64,000 bases of DNA, from NCBI RefSeq assembly GCF_014879975.1, contig NZ_CP062501.1, positions 1,860,001 to 1,924,000 on the forward strand, given 5' to 3'. Shown piece by piece: positions 1-9,394 of this stretch. The notes under the pieces were generated by a model that saw nothing but the letters and a program-made list of their open reading frames with translations, did not search any database and was not told the origin of the DNA. Positions within the stretch are counted from its first letter, which is position 1. Each line of letters begins with the position of its first letter. Origin of the DNA: Vibrio bathopelagicus (GTDB taxonomy: Bacteria; Pseudomonadota; Gammaproteobacteria; Enterobacterales; Vibrionaceae). A program made the translations under genes and the position numbers.

Positions 1-748
1 TGGCTAATTCATAACTGTAATCGGTACGAGCTAGATCGCTGCTGTAAGGGGTTTCAAAGTAGAGGTAATCTTGTTGAGGGTAGAAACCGTGAGTTCCAAG
101 AATACCCATGATCTCTTCATAACCCCATTCACGGACTTCTTCTGTACAGATGGTCGCTAGGTTGTCGCCTTGACCAGGAATGGTTGTCCACTCATCGTCG
201 TAGCCAACACACTCTTCTTTACCGCGGCTATAGATACGTTGATTCTTGCCTCCTTCTCCCAAAAAGTCCGACTTACCCGCTGGGATAGTAAATGGACGAA
301 CTGGATCGTGGTTTCCTGGCGCCGCAAAAAACTCAAGACCGTAAGTATCACGGTAGTGGTCAAAGATGCTAACCAAGCCACGCATATGAACAGGTTGGCC
401 GTCGTCACTAAAATCACCGGGTAAGGCTACGTACTTCACGCCACGCTCAACCACATCATCCAGTGCCGCTATCATCGCAAAGTAGTTTTCATTGAATAAA
501 CGAGTAGAGTTCATTTGAGACTCCATCGTTCTTATCGTTGCATTCTCACCACTGATTGGATTCGGCAAACCAGCGAACGAGCCATCTTGAAAATCACCGT
601 AAACGTCATGGAAGTGGATATCAGGCATGAAGGCGACTTGCACCGCGCTATCTAGATTACCGCTGTCATCACTTGGAGAGCTTGAATTACAACCCACCAG
701 TGTGGCTGCCATCAAGCCCGACAGTACAGTCAATGTACTCTTTTTCAT
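1..748 (-). CDS. Lipoprotein calcineurin-like phosphoesterase (3' end outside window)
   Basis: The minus strand is open from an ATG at 746-748 to the window edge, giving about 249 residues without a stop, so the C-terminus is missing. The N-terminus begins MKKSTLTVLSGLMAATLVGC, a lipoprotein signal with lipobox LVGC, so the product should be anchored in a membrane after export. Metallophosphoesterase motifs follow in the usual order: MPDIHFHD (D-x-H metal ligands, about residue 43), ALPGDFSDDG (GD block) and APGNHD (GNHD block). The substrate cannot be told from sequence. A GAGA-type ribosome site precedes the ATG. Family assignment is firm and function is general. Confidence 0.85.
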   Translation of the reverse strand, partial: MKKSTLTVLSGLMAATLVGCNSSSPSDDSGNLDSAVQVAFMPDIHFHDVYGDFQDGSFAGLPNPISGENATIRTMESQMNSTRLFNENYFAMIAALDDVVERGVKYVALPGDFSDDGQPVHMRGLVSIFDHYRDTYGLEFFAAPGNHDPVRPFTIPAGKSDFLGEGGKNQRIYSRGKEECVGYDDEWTTIPGQGDNLATICTEEVREWGYEEIMGILGTHGFYPQQDYLYFETPYSSDLARTDYSYELA

Positions 749-2408
<1,660 letters not shown>

Positions 2409-2416
2409 CTCTCCTT

Positions 2417-2442
2417 GGTCTCGATACTTCGGTGTCGAGACC
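2417..2442 (+). other. Intercistronic hairpin after frmA
   Basis: A perfect 8-bp inverted repeat (GGTCTCGA at 2417-2424, TCGAGACC at 2435-2442) begins 8 bases after the frmA stop. No T-run follows, so it looks more like an mRNA-stabilising or processing hairpin than a strong terminator. Confidence 0.5.
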
Positions 2443-2476
2443 ACAGTTCTGACTTAAACATCAGAGCGAAACTGTC

Positions 2477-2506
2477 TTCACCACCTCCTGCCCGGTGGGT
2501 GGTGAA
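2477..2506 (+). other. Second frmA-fghA intercistronic hairpin
   Basis: A perfect 9-bp inverted repeat (TTCACCACC at 2477-2485, GGTGGTGAA at 2498-2506) sits in the 181-bp gap between frmA and fghA. It is followed by a T/A-rich stretch but not by a clean T-run. With the preceding hairpin it could reduce or separate fghA expression from frmA. Confidence 0.5.
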
Positions 2507-2589
2507 ACCTTTAGCTATAACTTTGACTTTAGTATTAAACAACCCAAACACATTAATTCCGAAACCATCAACCTAACGGAGCACAATAA

Positions 2590-3429
2590 ATGACAATCGA
2601 AAACATTAGCCAAGCAAAGGTTGCTGGTGGTTGGCACAAACAATACACCCACTTTTCAACAACGCTTGACTGCAACATGCGTTTTGCGATTTTCTTGCCA
2701 CCAAATGCAAGCAAAGAAAACCCAGTTCCTGTTTTGTATTGGTTATCAGGCTTAACCTGTACCGATGAAAACTTCATGCAAAAAGCCGGCGCTTTCAAAG
2801 CCGCTGCTGAGCAAGGCATCGCTATTGTTGCACCTGATACTAGCCCACGTGGCGAAGGCGTTGCCGACAATGAAAGCTACGATCTAGGCCAAGGTGCAGG
2901 ATTCTACGTGAATGCTACTCAAGCACCGTGGGACAGCCATTACCACATGTACGATTATGTCGTAACAGAGCTCCCAGCGCTGATTGAATCGTTCTTCCCT
3001 GTAACATCAGTAAAATCGATTTCTGGCCACAGTATGGGCGGACATGGTGCACTAACAATTGGCATCAAGAACGAAGAAAACTACCGTTCTATCTCTGCAT
3101 TCAGCCCGATAACAAACCCAATGCAATGCCCTTGGGGACAGAAAGCATTCAACCAATATCTAGGCTTAGATATTGAAGAGTGGAAACACTACGATGCCTC
3201 TGAGCTTCTAAAAACCAAAGGCACTAAGCTACCAATGTTAGTAGACCAAGGCGAAGCCGATAACTTCCTAATTGAGCAGCTAAAACCTGAACAATTAGTG
3301 GAAGCCGCTAAGGTAACGAATGCCGATTTAGAGCTACGTATGCAGCCAGGTTACGACCACAGCTACTACTTTATCTCTAGCTTTATTGATGAGCATATTG
3401 AGTTCCACGCTGCTTACCTAAACAAATAG
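2590..3429 (+). CDS. fghA: S-formylglutathione hydrolase
   Basis: This esterase-D family serine hydrolase (279 residues, alpha/beta fold, cytoplasmic) cleaves S-formylglutathione to formate and glutathione. That is the step after FrmA. The nucleophile elbow GHSMGGHG places the catalytic serine at S148. D224 (GEADNF) and H257 (GYDHSYY) complete the expected triad. The length and the N-terminal sequence around GLTCTDENFMQKAGA match the family. The ATG follows the sequence CTAACGGAGCACAATAA, a good GGAG ribosome site. A strong terminator follows the gene at 3442. Confidence 0.95.
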   Translation: MTIENISQAKVAGGWHKQYTHFSTTLDCNMRFAIFLPPNASKENPVPVLYWLSGLTCTDENFMQKAGAFKAAAEQGIAIVAPDTSPRGEGVADNESYDLGQGAGFYVNATQAPWDSHYHMYDYVVTELPALIESFFPVTSVKSISGHSMGGHGALTIGIKNEENYRSISAFSPITNPMQCPWGQKAFNQYLGLDIEEWKHYDASELLKTKGTKLPMLVDQGEADNFLIEQLKPEQLVEAAKVTNADLELRMQPGYDHSYYFISSFIDEHIEFHAAYLNK

Positions 3430-3441
3430 TCACACCTATTT

Positions 3442-3481
3442 AGCCCACACCTTGCAAAAGCGTGAGGTGTGGGCTTTTTTG
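3442..3481 (+). terminator. Terminator of frmA-fghA
   Basis: A perfect 11-bp stem, AGCCCACACCT and AGGTGTGGGCT, is followed directly by a T-run. This is a canonical intrinsic terminator 12 bases after the fghA stop. Confidence 0.92.
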
Positions 3482-3578
3482 TGCCTGCAATATGAGCTAA
3501 TCCGCGATTAGCATCGATTACCACTTTCAAACACTCTCGCTATACCAACACAAACAATACAACGATAAAGGTACGAAT

Positions 3579-3911
3579 ATGAGCTGGTTTTTCTTGATGA
3601 TGGGCGTAATGGCTGAAGCACTTTCTCACGTTGCACTTAAGGCAACTGATGGTTTTAGTTTGTCTAAACCTATTCCTGCTTTACTGGTTATTTCCGGCCA
3701 CTTGGCGGCCTTTCTATTTTTGAGCCAAGCCATGAAAGGGATGCCGGTTGGTGTGGTGCACTCTTTATGGGCAGGTTTAGCTATCGTGACAGTGAGCCTG
3801 ATTTCTACCTTCGTTTACCGCCAGCACCTAGATACTATGGTTTGGATTGGCATGTTATTCGTTGCAGCTGGTGTTGTGATGATCAACCTATCTCAAGGTC
3901 ACTCGCACTAA
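3579..3911 (+). CDS. SMR-family small multidrug/drug-metabolite transporter
   Basis: This 110-residue inner-membrane protein has four predicted helices, the exact size of EmrE/SugE-type small multidrug resistance proteins. The membrane-embedded glutamate that is essential in the family is present at E13 (GVMAEALSH). Helix 3 contains the W-A-G-L block and helix 4 ends GVVMINLS, as in EmrE. Such proteins work as dimers that exchange protons for cationic drugs or guanidinium-like compounds. The C-terminal GHSH is unusual but short. It is a single-gene unit with its own AAAGGT ribosome site. The substrate is unknown. Confidence 0.88.
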   Translation: MSWFFLMMGVMAEALSHVALKATDGFSLSKPIPALLVISGHLAAFLFLSQAMKGMPVGVVHSLWAGLAIVTVSLISTFVYRQHLDTMVWIGMLFVAAGVVMINLSQGHSH

Positions 3912-4098
3912 TTTTAACCTAGAGTTGTGAACAGAAGCTTGTGAACTCGGGGTAGCGAACAATAAGTTATTAACAGTGTGTCAATTCGTTCAAATTTTCT
4001 AACAGGCAGGTGATACCTTCACTTATTCATACTCTTACAATCAGCGAATCAAACCTGTTACCATAGCGCCTTCAACATTACCTATTTTGAAGGTTGCT

Positions 4099-4500
4099 AT
4101 GAAAGCAATTAAAACTCTTTTCTTCCTGATGGTTTTATTGAGTGGTCTGTTTACCGCTTGGCTGTTTATCCCGATTCCAGCGACCATGGACAAACAAACA
4201 CTCGACGTTCCATTAACGGAACCATTCAAGCTGGTGGCGTATCGCAGTAATCCGAACGATGCGAGCAAGCCGCTGACCTATCACTACTATGTGATTTCCG
4301 ATGTGGTTGGCGTGGACGACATGGACCCTTTTCTGATTACGACAGACCAGTTTGTGAAGCTTGGCGAATTCGACGAGAACACATTCAACCTTACGGTTAA
4401 CGGCAAGATTGAGAGCTACACCAACGATTTGTGGATCAAAAAAGCCGATGGCAAACTGCAGCACTGGTATGTAAGTGTTGACGCCAACTACGTTCGTTAA
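4099..4500 (+). CDS. Hypothetical membrane-anchored or exported protein
   Basis: The protein has 133 residues from the ATG at 4099. A TTG at 4087 would add four residues, but GAAGG at 4089-4093 is correctly spaced for the ATG, so I prefer the later start. Residues 1-25 form a basic N-terminus followed by a hydrophobic helix (KTLFFLMVLLSGLFTAWLF), which is a signal anchor or signal peptide. The remainder is soluble, with many D, T and Y residues, and has no motif I recognise. A strong terminator follows, so it is monocistronic. Confidence 0.65.
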   Translation: MKAIKTLFFLMVLLSGLFTAWLFIPIPATMDKQTLDVPLTEPFKLVAYRSNPNDASKPLTYHYYVISDVVGVDDMDPFLITTDQFVKLGEFDENTFNLTVNGKIESYTNDLWIKKADGKLQHWYVSVDANYVR

Positions 4501-4529
4501 AGTCGACATACAATAGAATCTATTATTAG

Positions 4530-4559
4530 ACAGCGCTTGGCTTCCAAGCGCTGTTTTTG
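4530..4559 (+). terminator. Intrinsic terminator
   Basis: An 11-bp stem (ACAGCGCTTGG and CCAAGCGCTGT) with a three-base loop is followed by TTTTG. It ends the upstream hypothetical gene. Confidence 0.9.
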
Positions 4560-4654
4560 TTTCTTGCCTCTCGCTTCAAACCTCCCCTCACTTTCCACCG
4601 ACCACTGCCCTTTCCGCTTGAGATACGATAAGCTCAGCCAATGCTCGACTCCCT

Positions 4655-4820
4655 ATAATACCAATCGTAGTAAATAACTGTTCACCCTAGCTTGCTAAAA
4701 TGCTCGATAACTGCGTTAGAATTTTTGATTGTAGAATAACTACTTATCGAAAAATTCTTCCTTGTTCTCAAGCCTTTTCCCTACGCTATTTTTGATCACT
4801 TACTTACTGTGATTGGTATA
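4655..4820. repeat. Vibrio-type interspersed element (MITE-like) with TACCAATC ends
   Basis: The ends are imperfect inverted repeats: TATAATACCAATCGTAGTAA on the left and the complement of TTACTTACTGTGATTGGTATA on the right. Inside, AGAATTTTT and AAAAATTCT flank a short central region and could form a second hairpin. There is no open frame. The size (about 165 bp), terminal symmetry and intergenic position fit a miniature non-autonomous element, and similar sequences are scattered through Vibrio genomes from memory. The right end lies about 25 bp before the start of the next gene, so that gene's promoter probably lies in or overlaps the element. Confidence 0.7.
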
Positions 4821-4845
4821 AATCAAAAATAATAAAGGATCACCC

Positions 4846-5583
4846 GTGGAATTTACGCTCGACAAATTTAACGGCATCATCATCGACCCAGCGACAGCAC
4901 CTCAAGACGCTGATGTATTTCATGCCGAACTTAGTGAAATCACCGAATTTTCAAAACAAAATAACAAAGGCATTATTTGGATTAGTTTGCCTATTTCGCT
5001 CTCGCATCTTATCCCTGTAGCTACTGAACTAGGCTTCGTGTTCCACAACTGCCTAGAAGAAGAGATCACGCTGATCCATAAATCTGAAATCGTCGAGTTT
5101 GTGCCTTTCATTCCTACTCACACCTTGGGTGCAGGCGCATTGATCACCAACGAACACAACCAAGTGCTGATGATCAAAGAGCATGGCATGACAGGCTATA
5201 AATTACCGGGTGGCCACATTGAACTTGGCGAGGGTATTGAAGAGTCTGTGGTTCGAGAAACCTTGGAAGAGACTGGCATCGAAGCCACGTTCGTTTCAGT
5301 GGTTGGTATGGCAACGCGCCACCCATATCAGTTTGGCAAATCGAACCTCTACTTTGTTTGTCACCTTATTGCTCAAACTCAGGAGATTGCGATTCAAGAC
5401 ACTGATGAAATTGCAGAGGCTAAATGGGTTGATGTTGAAGAGTACATTAACAATCCTGACAGTTACCCGTTTAACCGCCAATTGGTCGCATCTCTGATAG
5501 GCAAGCAAGGATTAGAGCTTACCCAACTAAAAGGGAACTCTGGCCCGAACCACAAGCCAGAGATCTTCTTTTCGAAGCACTAA
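4846..5583 (+). CDS. Nudix hydrolase with an N-terminal pre-Nudix domain
   Basis: The protein has 245 residues and starts at a GTG preceded by AAAGGA at 4833-4838. Residues 1-85 match the layout of the pre-Nudix domain found in NUDT6-like and plant NUDT2-like enzymes. The Nudix domain follows. Its box, read G-x5-E-x7-R-E-x-x-E-E-x-G, starts at the GGHIELGEG segment (about residue 124) and continues through VVRETLEETGI. Nudix enzymes hydrolyse nucleoside diphosphates linked to another group, using metal bound by the box glutamates. The substrate cannot be predicted here. It is monocistronic and ends near a bidirectional terminator. Confidence 0.9.
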   Translation: MEFTLDKFNGIIIDPATAPQDADVFHAELSEITEFSKQNNKGIIWISLPISLSHLIPVATELGFVFHNCLEEEITLIHKSEIVEFVPFIPTHTLGAGALITNEHNQVLMIKEHGMTGYKLPGGHIELGEGIEESVVRETLEETGIEATFVSVVGMATRHPYQFGKSNLYFVCHLIAQTQEIAIQDTDEIAEAKWVDVEEYINNPDSYPFNRQLVASLIGKQGLELTQLKGNSGPNHKPEIFFSKH

Positions 5584-5613
5584 TGCTTAGTCGCCTCAAA
5601 GATTGCAAAACAA

Positions 5614-5647
5614 AAAAGCCAAGTGATTTGAAACTCACTTGGCTTTT
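5614..5647. terminator. Bidirectional terminator between convergent genes
   Basis: A 13-bp perfect stem, AAAAGCCAAGTGA and TCACTTGGCTTTT, has A and T runs on its two sides. It serves the Nudix gene on the plus strand and the DUF1028 operon on the minus strand. Confidence 0.9.
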
Positions 5648-5668
5648 ATTTCGATTAAACCTTTGTTG

Positions 5669-6370
5669 TTACTGGTTTGGTAGATTGTTTAGGAAGTCGC
5701 GAAAACCTGTTTCTCGGACACGCCCCAGCACTTTTCGCAATTCACCAATTAAGCACCCATCAGCCCAATCAACACGAATATCAATCGGCGCTTTAGTCAG
5801 GCTTTCTACTCGGAGTGATGCAGAAAAGGTTCCTCGCTTGTCTCCTCCCGCTTGCAACGCGGCTTCCAATGCTGTTATCAATATTTCTGGTAGCTCTGCT
5901 TCATAGTTATCTCTATAAACAGGCGCACCATCTTCTGAGATTGAGCTTGGATTCAAGGTTGCTTGAGCGATAAAGCTGTCAGAAAAGGCCTGTAAAACCT
6001 TGTCACTCTCTAGCATGTTCCCAGCAACGGCAATCGTAGGGTAAGCAATCGAACCAACATAAGGGATGTTGTCATCCCCATGAATGAAAGCGCTGTCGCC
6101 ATTTTTATCCATCACCATACATTGGCGTTTTGAATATTCGGCATCGCCCGCTTTTAAAGACTCAACAACCTGCTGAGCCGTCTGACCGAGAATAAATAAC
6201 TCACGTGCTTTGTCCGCATACCAAGGGTTGGTAAATAACCCTTGAGTTGCACACGCTCCGACACCTCGCCAGCTATGGTTTACATAGCCTCCGACTGAAA
6301 CACCTCCTGTCGCAGAGATAGAAGCCGATAAACCGGTATTGGGATTAACGTGAATAAGTGAAATTGTCAT
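5669..6370 (-). CDS. DUF1028 family putative Ntn-type hydrolase
   Basis: This 233-residue protein matches the DUF1028 pattern: an N-terminal TISLIHVNPNTG strand, then GVGACATQG, the GDDNIPYVGSI block, and GNML. DUF1028 proteins are predicted to have an N-terminal-nucleophile hydrolase-like fold, but their reaction is not established. It is the last gene of a minus-strand set, 20 bp after the YfcC-type transporter and downstream of an M20 amidohydrolase. This suggests it hydrolyses an amide or carbamoyl compound imported by that system, which is inference from context. The ribosome site is weak. Confidence 0.8.
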   Translation of the reverse strand: MTISLIHVNPNTGLSASISATGGVSVGGYVNHSWRGVGACATQGLFTNPWYADKARELFILGQTAQQVVESLKAGDAEYSKRQCMVMDKNGDSAFIHGDDNIPYVGSIAYPTIAVAGNMLESDKVLQAFSDSFIAQATLNPSSISEDGAPVYRDNYEAELPEILITALEAALQAGGDKRGTFSASLRVESLTKAPIDIRVDWADGCLIGELRKVLGRVRETGFRDFLNNLPNQ

Positions 6371-6390
6371 AGATGTTCAACACCAAAAAA

Positions 6391-7782
6391 CTAGTAACCA
6401 ATCATTTGTCCAATGAACAGCGCCACCCAACATAGGGCATAAACCACCAACATAAATGGCACAATCGCTTTCAACCACTGCTCGTAAGAAACTCGACCCA
6501 GTGCAAGCATCGCTAGAGTACCGCCTGACGTAGGTACAATAAGGTTAGTTAAGCCATCACCCACTTGGAATGCGGTAACCATTAGCTGGCGACTCATACC
6601 TGCTAGGTCGGCAACCGGGATCATAATCGGCATGGTCACCATCGCCTGACCAGAACCACCAGGAATGAACAAGTTGATGATGCCTTGAACTACACTCGCC
6701 GCAATGGCAGCTAACGCGATTGGCATATCTTGAATCAATGAACTCAGTGCGTTCACGATGGTATCAATAATTGACGCTTGGTTAAGGATCACTTGAATAG
6801 ATGCAGCAACACCGATCACCAATGCACCAGAGGTAACGCCCGACGCACCTTCCATCATCTGCTTAACAATAGCGTTTGCACCCAAGCCGTTCACGATACC
6901 AATCGCAATCGCCATCAATAAGAAAAGACCCGCGATCTCATTGATGTACCAGCCATTAGCGAACACACCGTAAAGCATGATACCTAAGCCAATAAGAAAA
7001 ACGCCCAAGGTCATTTTGTCTTTCTTATTGAGTTGGTATTCAGAAAGATCTTTACTCAGGCCGCCAGCAGTCTCTGGCTCTTTGAACTCCATTTTAGTGA
7101 CACGAGAACAAATGTAGTAAGACAGAAATGCCAAAGAAGAAAGCACCATAACGGTACGCAACCAAGCACCAGAGAAGATTGGAAGTTCCGCAATGCCTTG
7201 TGCAACACCAACCGTGTACGGGTTAATCGGTGACAGAGCGAAACCCACACCGATACCACCTACCGCCATCACCGTGCCAACTAAGCTCGAATATCCAACC
7301 GCAGCAGAGATCAGTACCGCAACTGGCACTAAGGCGATGTTGTTTTCGAAGCCGACCGCCACACCAAAGAAACCATAGATGAACGTGCCTATCGTAATGA
7401 TTAGATTACGGTTTTTAATTCCAGCCTTATTTACCGCAACACCGATGGCATTTTCTAATGCGCCAGTGCGTTGCAAAATATGGAATAGACCACCCGCAAT
7501 AAACACAATAAACAGGTAAGGTGCCGCGCTAATCAAACCTTTAGGAATAGAGACGAAAATATCGAAGAAATGTACTGACGGAATGCCTTCAATATAAGTA
7601 AATGAATCAGCAACAACCGTTGTTCTACCATCAACGACAACGCGTTCAAACTCACCTGCTGGCACTATAAAAGTAAGAAGGTAAGTGGCAACCAGTATAA
7701 AAAAGATAAGAACCATCGGGTCTGGTACGTTTTTGTACCACGCCTTCTTCTCTGCTGTTTCCATTTTCTCTGTCATGTCCAT
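6391..7782 (-). CDS. YfcC-family (DcuC superfamily) membrane transporter
   Basis: The protein has 463 residues and about 12 hydrophobic segments. It has the family features: a soluble N-terminus then the NVPDPMVLIFFILV helix, an FIVPAGEFER loop, FIAGGLFHIL, and conserved polar TM segments with GGSGQAMVTMP and PTSGGTLAML. Related proteins are proposed to carry peptides, amino acids or carboxylates. I start it at the ATG at 7782, because GGAGAG is spaced 8 bases from it. An in-frame TTG at 7788 lies too close to that site. It sits between the M20 hydrolase and the DUF1028 gene and probably imports their substrate. Confidence 0.85.
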   Translation of the reverse strand: MDMTEKMETAEKKAWYKNVPDPMVLIFFILVATYLLTFIVPAGEFERVVVDGRTTVVADSFTYIEGIPSVHFFDIFVSIPKGLISAAPYLFIVFIAGGLFHILQRTGALENAIGVAVNKAGIKNRNLIITIGTFIYGFFGVAVGFENNIALVPVAVLISAAVGYSSLVGTVMAVGGIGVGFALSPINPYTVGVAQGIAELPIFSGAWLRTVMVLSSLAFLSYYICSRVTKMEFKEPETAGGLSKDLSEYQLNKKDKMTLGVFLIGLGIMLYGVFANGWYINEIAGLFLLMAIAIGIVNGLGANAIVKQMMEGASGVTSGALVIGVAASIQVILNQASIIDTIVNALSSLIQDMPIALAAIAASVVQGIINLFIPGGSGQAMVTMPIMIPVADLAGMSRQLMVTAFQVGDGLTNLIVPTSGGTLAMLALGRVSYEQWLKAIVPFMLVVYALCWVALFIGQMIGY

Positions 7783-7903
7783 AACCAAATCTCTCCTTAG
7801 TATAGGGAGCGCCTAAGAGCTGCGCTCTGTGTTATTTGTAGCAGGCGATAACCAGAACTTTGTTCAGATACCGTTAAAGACTGCTACTAAAATCTCGAAT
7901 CGT

Positions 7904-9157
7904 TTATTCTTGCTCTGCTTTCATCAATAGACAGAAGTGGTTTAACACTTCGACTGCAGCAACCAAATCTTGCTGAAGAATGGCTTCGTCTGGGTGGTGG
8001 CTAATGCCATCAGTACAACGCATAAACAGCATGGCAATATCGGTGAGCTTACTCACTGCCAAGCCGTCATGGCCTGCACCGCTGTATAGGTGTTTCGGTG
8101 TGATACCCGACAAACTTACCGCGTTACTTAAAACTGACGATAAAGAGTCGGCACAGGTCACAGCTGCTTGCTCATAAGTCTGTTCATGACGGTAAGCCAA
8201 GTTGTATTGAGTCATCAGGCTGTCGATATCTGCCAACATCTCTTCTCGCGCTTTAACACGAGAAGCGTCATTTGGCGAACGAAGCTCAATGGTAATGTCT
8301 GTCTGCTGTGGGATTACGTTGACGCCATTCGGGTAGTTAGCAATTTTGCCCACAACACCGACTAAGTCTTCTTCTCGCTTGCAAAGCTGATCAAACATAT
8401 GGATCACTTGAGCTGCACCCACCAACGCATCTTGGCGTAAGTTCATCGGTACTGTGCCCGCATGGCTCGCCTTACCAATGATCGATAAGGTATGGCGCTC
8501 AATCCCAGTCATTGCAGTCACAACCCCTACAGGCAGGTTGGCTTGTTCTAACTGCGGGCCTTGCTCAATATGTAACTCAACAAAGCCAAGCACATCCTCT
8601 TTCTCGTAAGCGTCATTACTGATGAGGTCTGGATTACAACCGAAAGACACCAAAGCATCACGCATGCTTACGCCGTTTGCGTCTTCTGCCGTCAACATCG
8701 CAGGGTCGAAGATGCCTGAAATCGCTTTTGAGCCTAAAAGTGTTGATTGAAAGCGCGTGCCTTCCTCGTCACTAAAACCAATCACATCAATATGAAATGG
8801 GAACTCTAACTGATTGTTATGAAAATAATTAACCAATGCGATTGGCAGCACTACGCCCAAAATCCCATCGTATTTTCCACCATTAGGCACCGTATCTTGG
8901 TGTGATCCAAAGATCAGTGTTTTGGCATCTGGGTTAGCACTTGGGTAACGACCAATTAAATTTGCCGCATTGTCCATTCGAACTTCCATACCAGACATTG
9001 TCATCCAGTTATGCAGCTTACGGTTTGCCTCTTCATGTTCTTTAGACGCACATAAACGCGTAACCCCTTCGTTATCGGGATCGGATGTTTGGCTGCACTG
9101 AGCAATAGACTCTAGCCATTCCCACGTTAAGCTGGCGGTTTCTTCGAATTTACCCAT
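7904..9157 (-). CDS. M20-family allantoate / N-carbamoyl-L-amino acid amidohydrolase
   Basis: This 417-residue zinc amidohydrolase is of the AllC/HyuC type (hydantoinase/carbamoylase family). Expected di-metal ligands are visible: H86 (GSHQDTV), D97 (KYDGILG), E131/E132 (SDEEGTRF), H196 (ELHIEQGP) and a C-terminal histidine in GISHHPDEA. The dimerisation-domain motif GKASHAGTVPM, also conserved, is present. Members cleave allantoate, ureidoglycolate or N-carbamoyl amino acids, releasing ammonia and CO2. Sequence alone does not choose between these. It is the first gene of an operon with a YfcC transporter and DUF1028, and twin palindromes lie upstream. It is far from the allantoicase route encoded at 54-57 kb. 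Confidence 0.88.
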   Translation of the reverse strand: MGKFEETASLTWEWLESIAQCSQTSDPDNEGVTRLCASKEHEEANRKLHNWMTMSGMEVRMDNAANLIGRYPSANPDAKTLIFGSHQDTVPNGGKYDGILGVVLPIALVNYFHNNQLEFPFHIDVIGFSDEEGTRFQSTLLGSKAISGIFDPAMLTAEDANGVSMRDALVSFGCNPDLISNDAYEKEDVLGFVELHIEQGPQLEQANLPVGVVTAMTGIERHTLSIIGKASHAGTVPMNLRQDALVGAAQVIHMFDQLCKREEDLVGVVGKIANYPNGVNVIPQQTDITIELRSPNDASRVKAREEMLADIDSLMTQYNLAYRHEQTYEQAAVTCADSLSSVLSNAVSLSGITPKHLYSGAGHDGLAVSKLTDIAMLFMRCTDGISHHPDEAILQQDLVAAVEVLNHFCLLMKAEQE

Positions 9158-9194
9158 CTAAAATCATTCCATTCTGATCATGTACACTCAGGCA

Positions 9195-9240
9195 ATTTAT
9201 CATGATAAATATCAAATAAAAGCTATTTATCATGATAAAT
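9195..9240. promoter_or_regulatory. Two identical 16-bp palindromes, candidate operators
   Basis: ATTTATCATGATAAAT occurs at 9195-9210 and again at 9225-9240. Both copies are perfect palindromes and their centres are 30 bp apart, close to three helical turns. They lie 38-83 bp before the M20 gene and 155 bp before the divergent GntR gene. Binding by that GntR protein is the simplest inference. Confidence 0.8.
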
Positions 9241-9270
9241 AAGCATTTTGTGACTAAGATTCGATCAATA

Positions 9271-9376
9271 ATCGGAGTGTTTCATAGCTCAACACTCCGA
9301 TTCTTCCGGGGTTTTTATGGCAAGAAAACAGGTGACATTCAGAGGAATTCCGTCAGAATTCAATAAGTACGGATAG
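9271..9376 (+). other. Hairpin and 19-codon reading frame upstream of the GntR gene
   Basis: A perfect 11-bp inverted repeat (ATCGGAGTGTT at 9271-9281, AACACTCCGAT at 9291-9301) is followed by GGGGTTTTT. Directly after this run an ATG at 9317 opens a 19-codon frame (MARKQVTFRGIPSEFNKYG) ending at 9376, 18 bases before the GntR start. The T-run is about 10 bases from the stem, so this is not a classical terminator. It could be a leader with attenuation or chance. Confidence in function is low. Confidence 0.35.
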
Positions 9377-9394
9377 CACCCCAGCGAGGATAAT

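Noticed and set aside
170..424. Overlapping open frames on both strands at 157-424
   Set aside because: They lie inside the partial lipoprotein phosphoesterase frame, whose translation gives clear metallophosphoesterase motifs and a lipobox.
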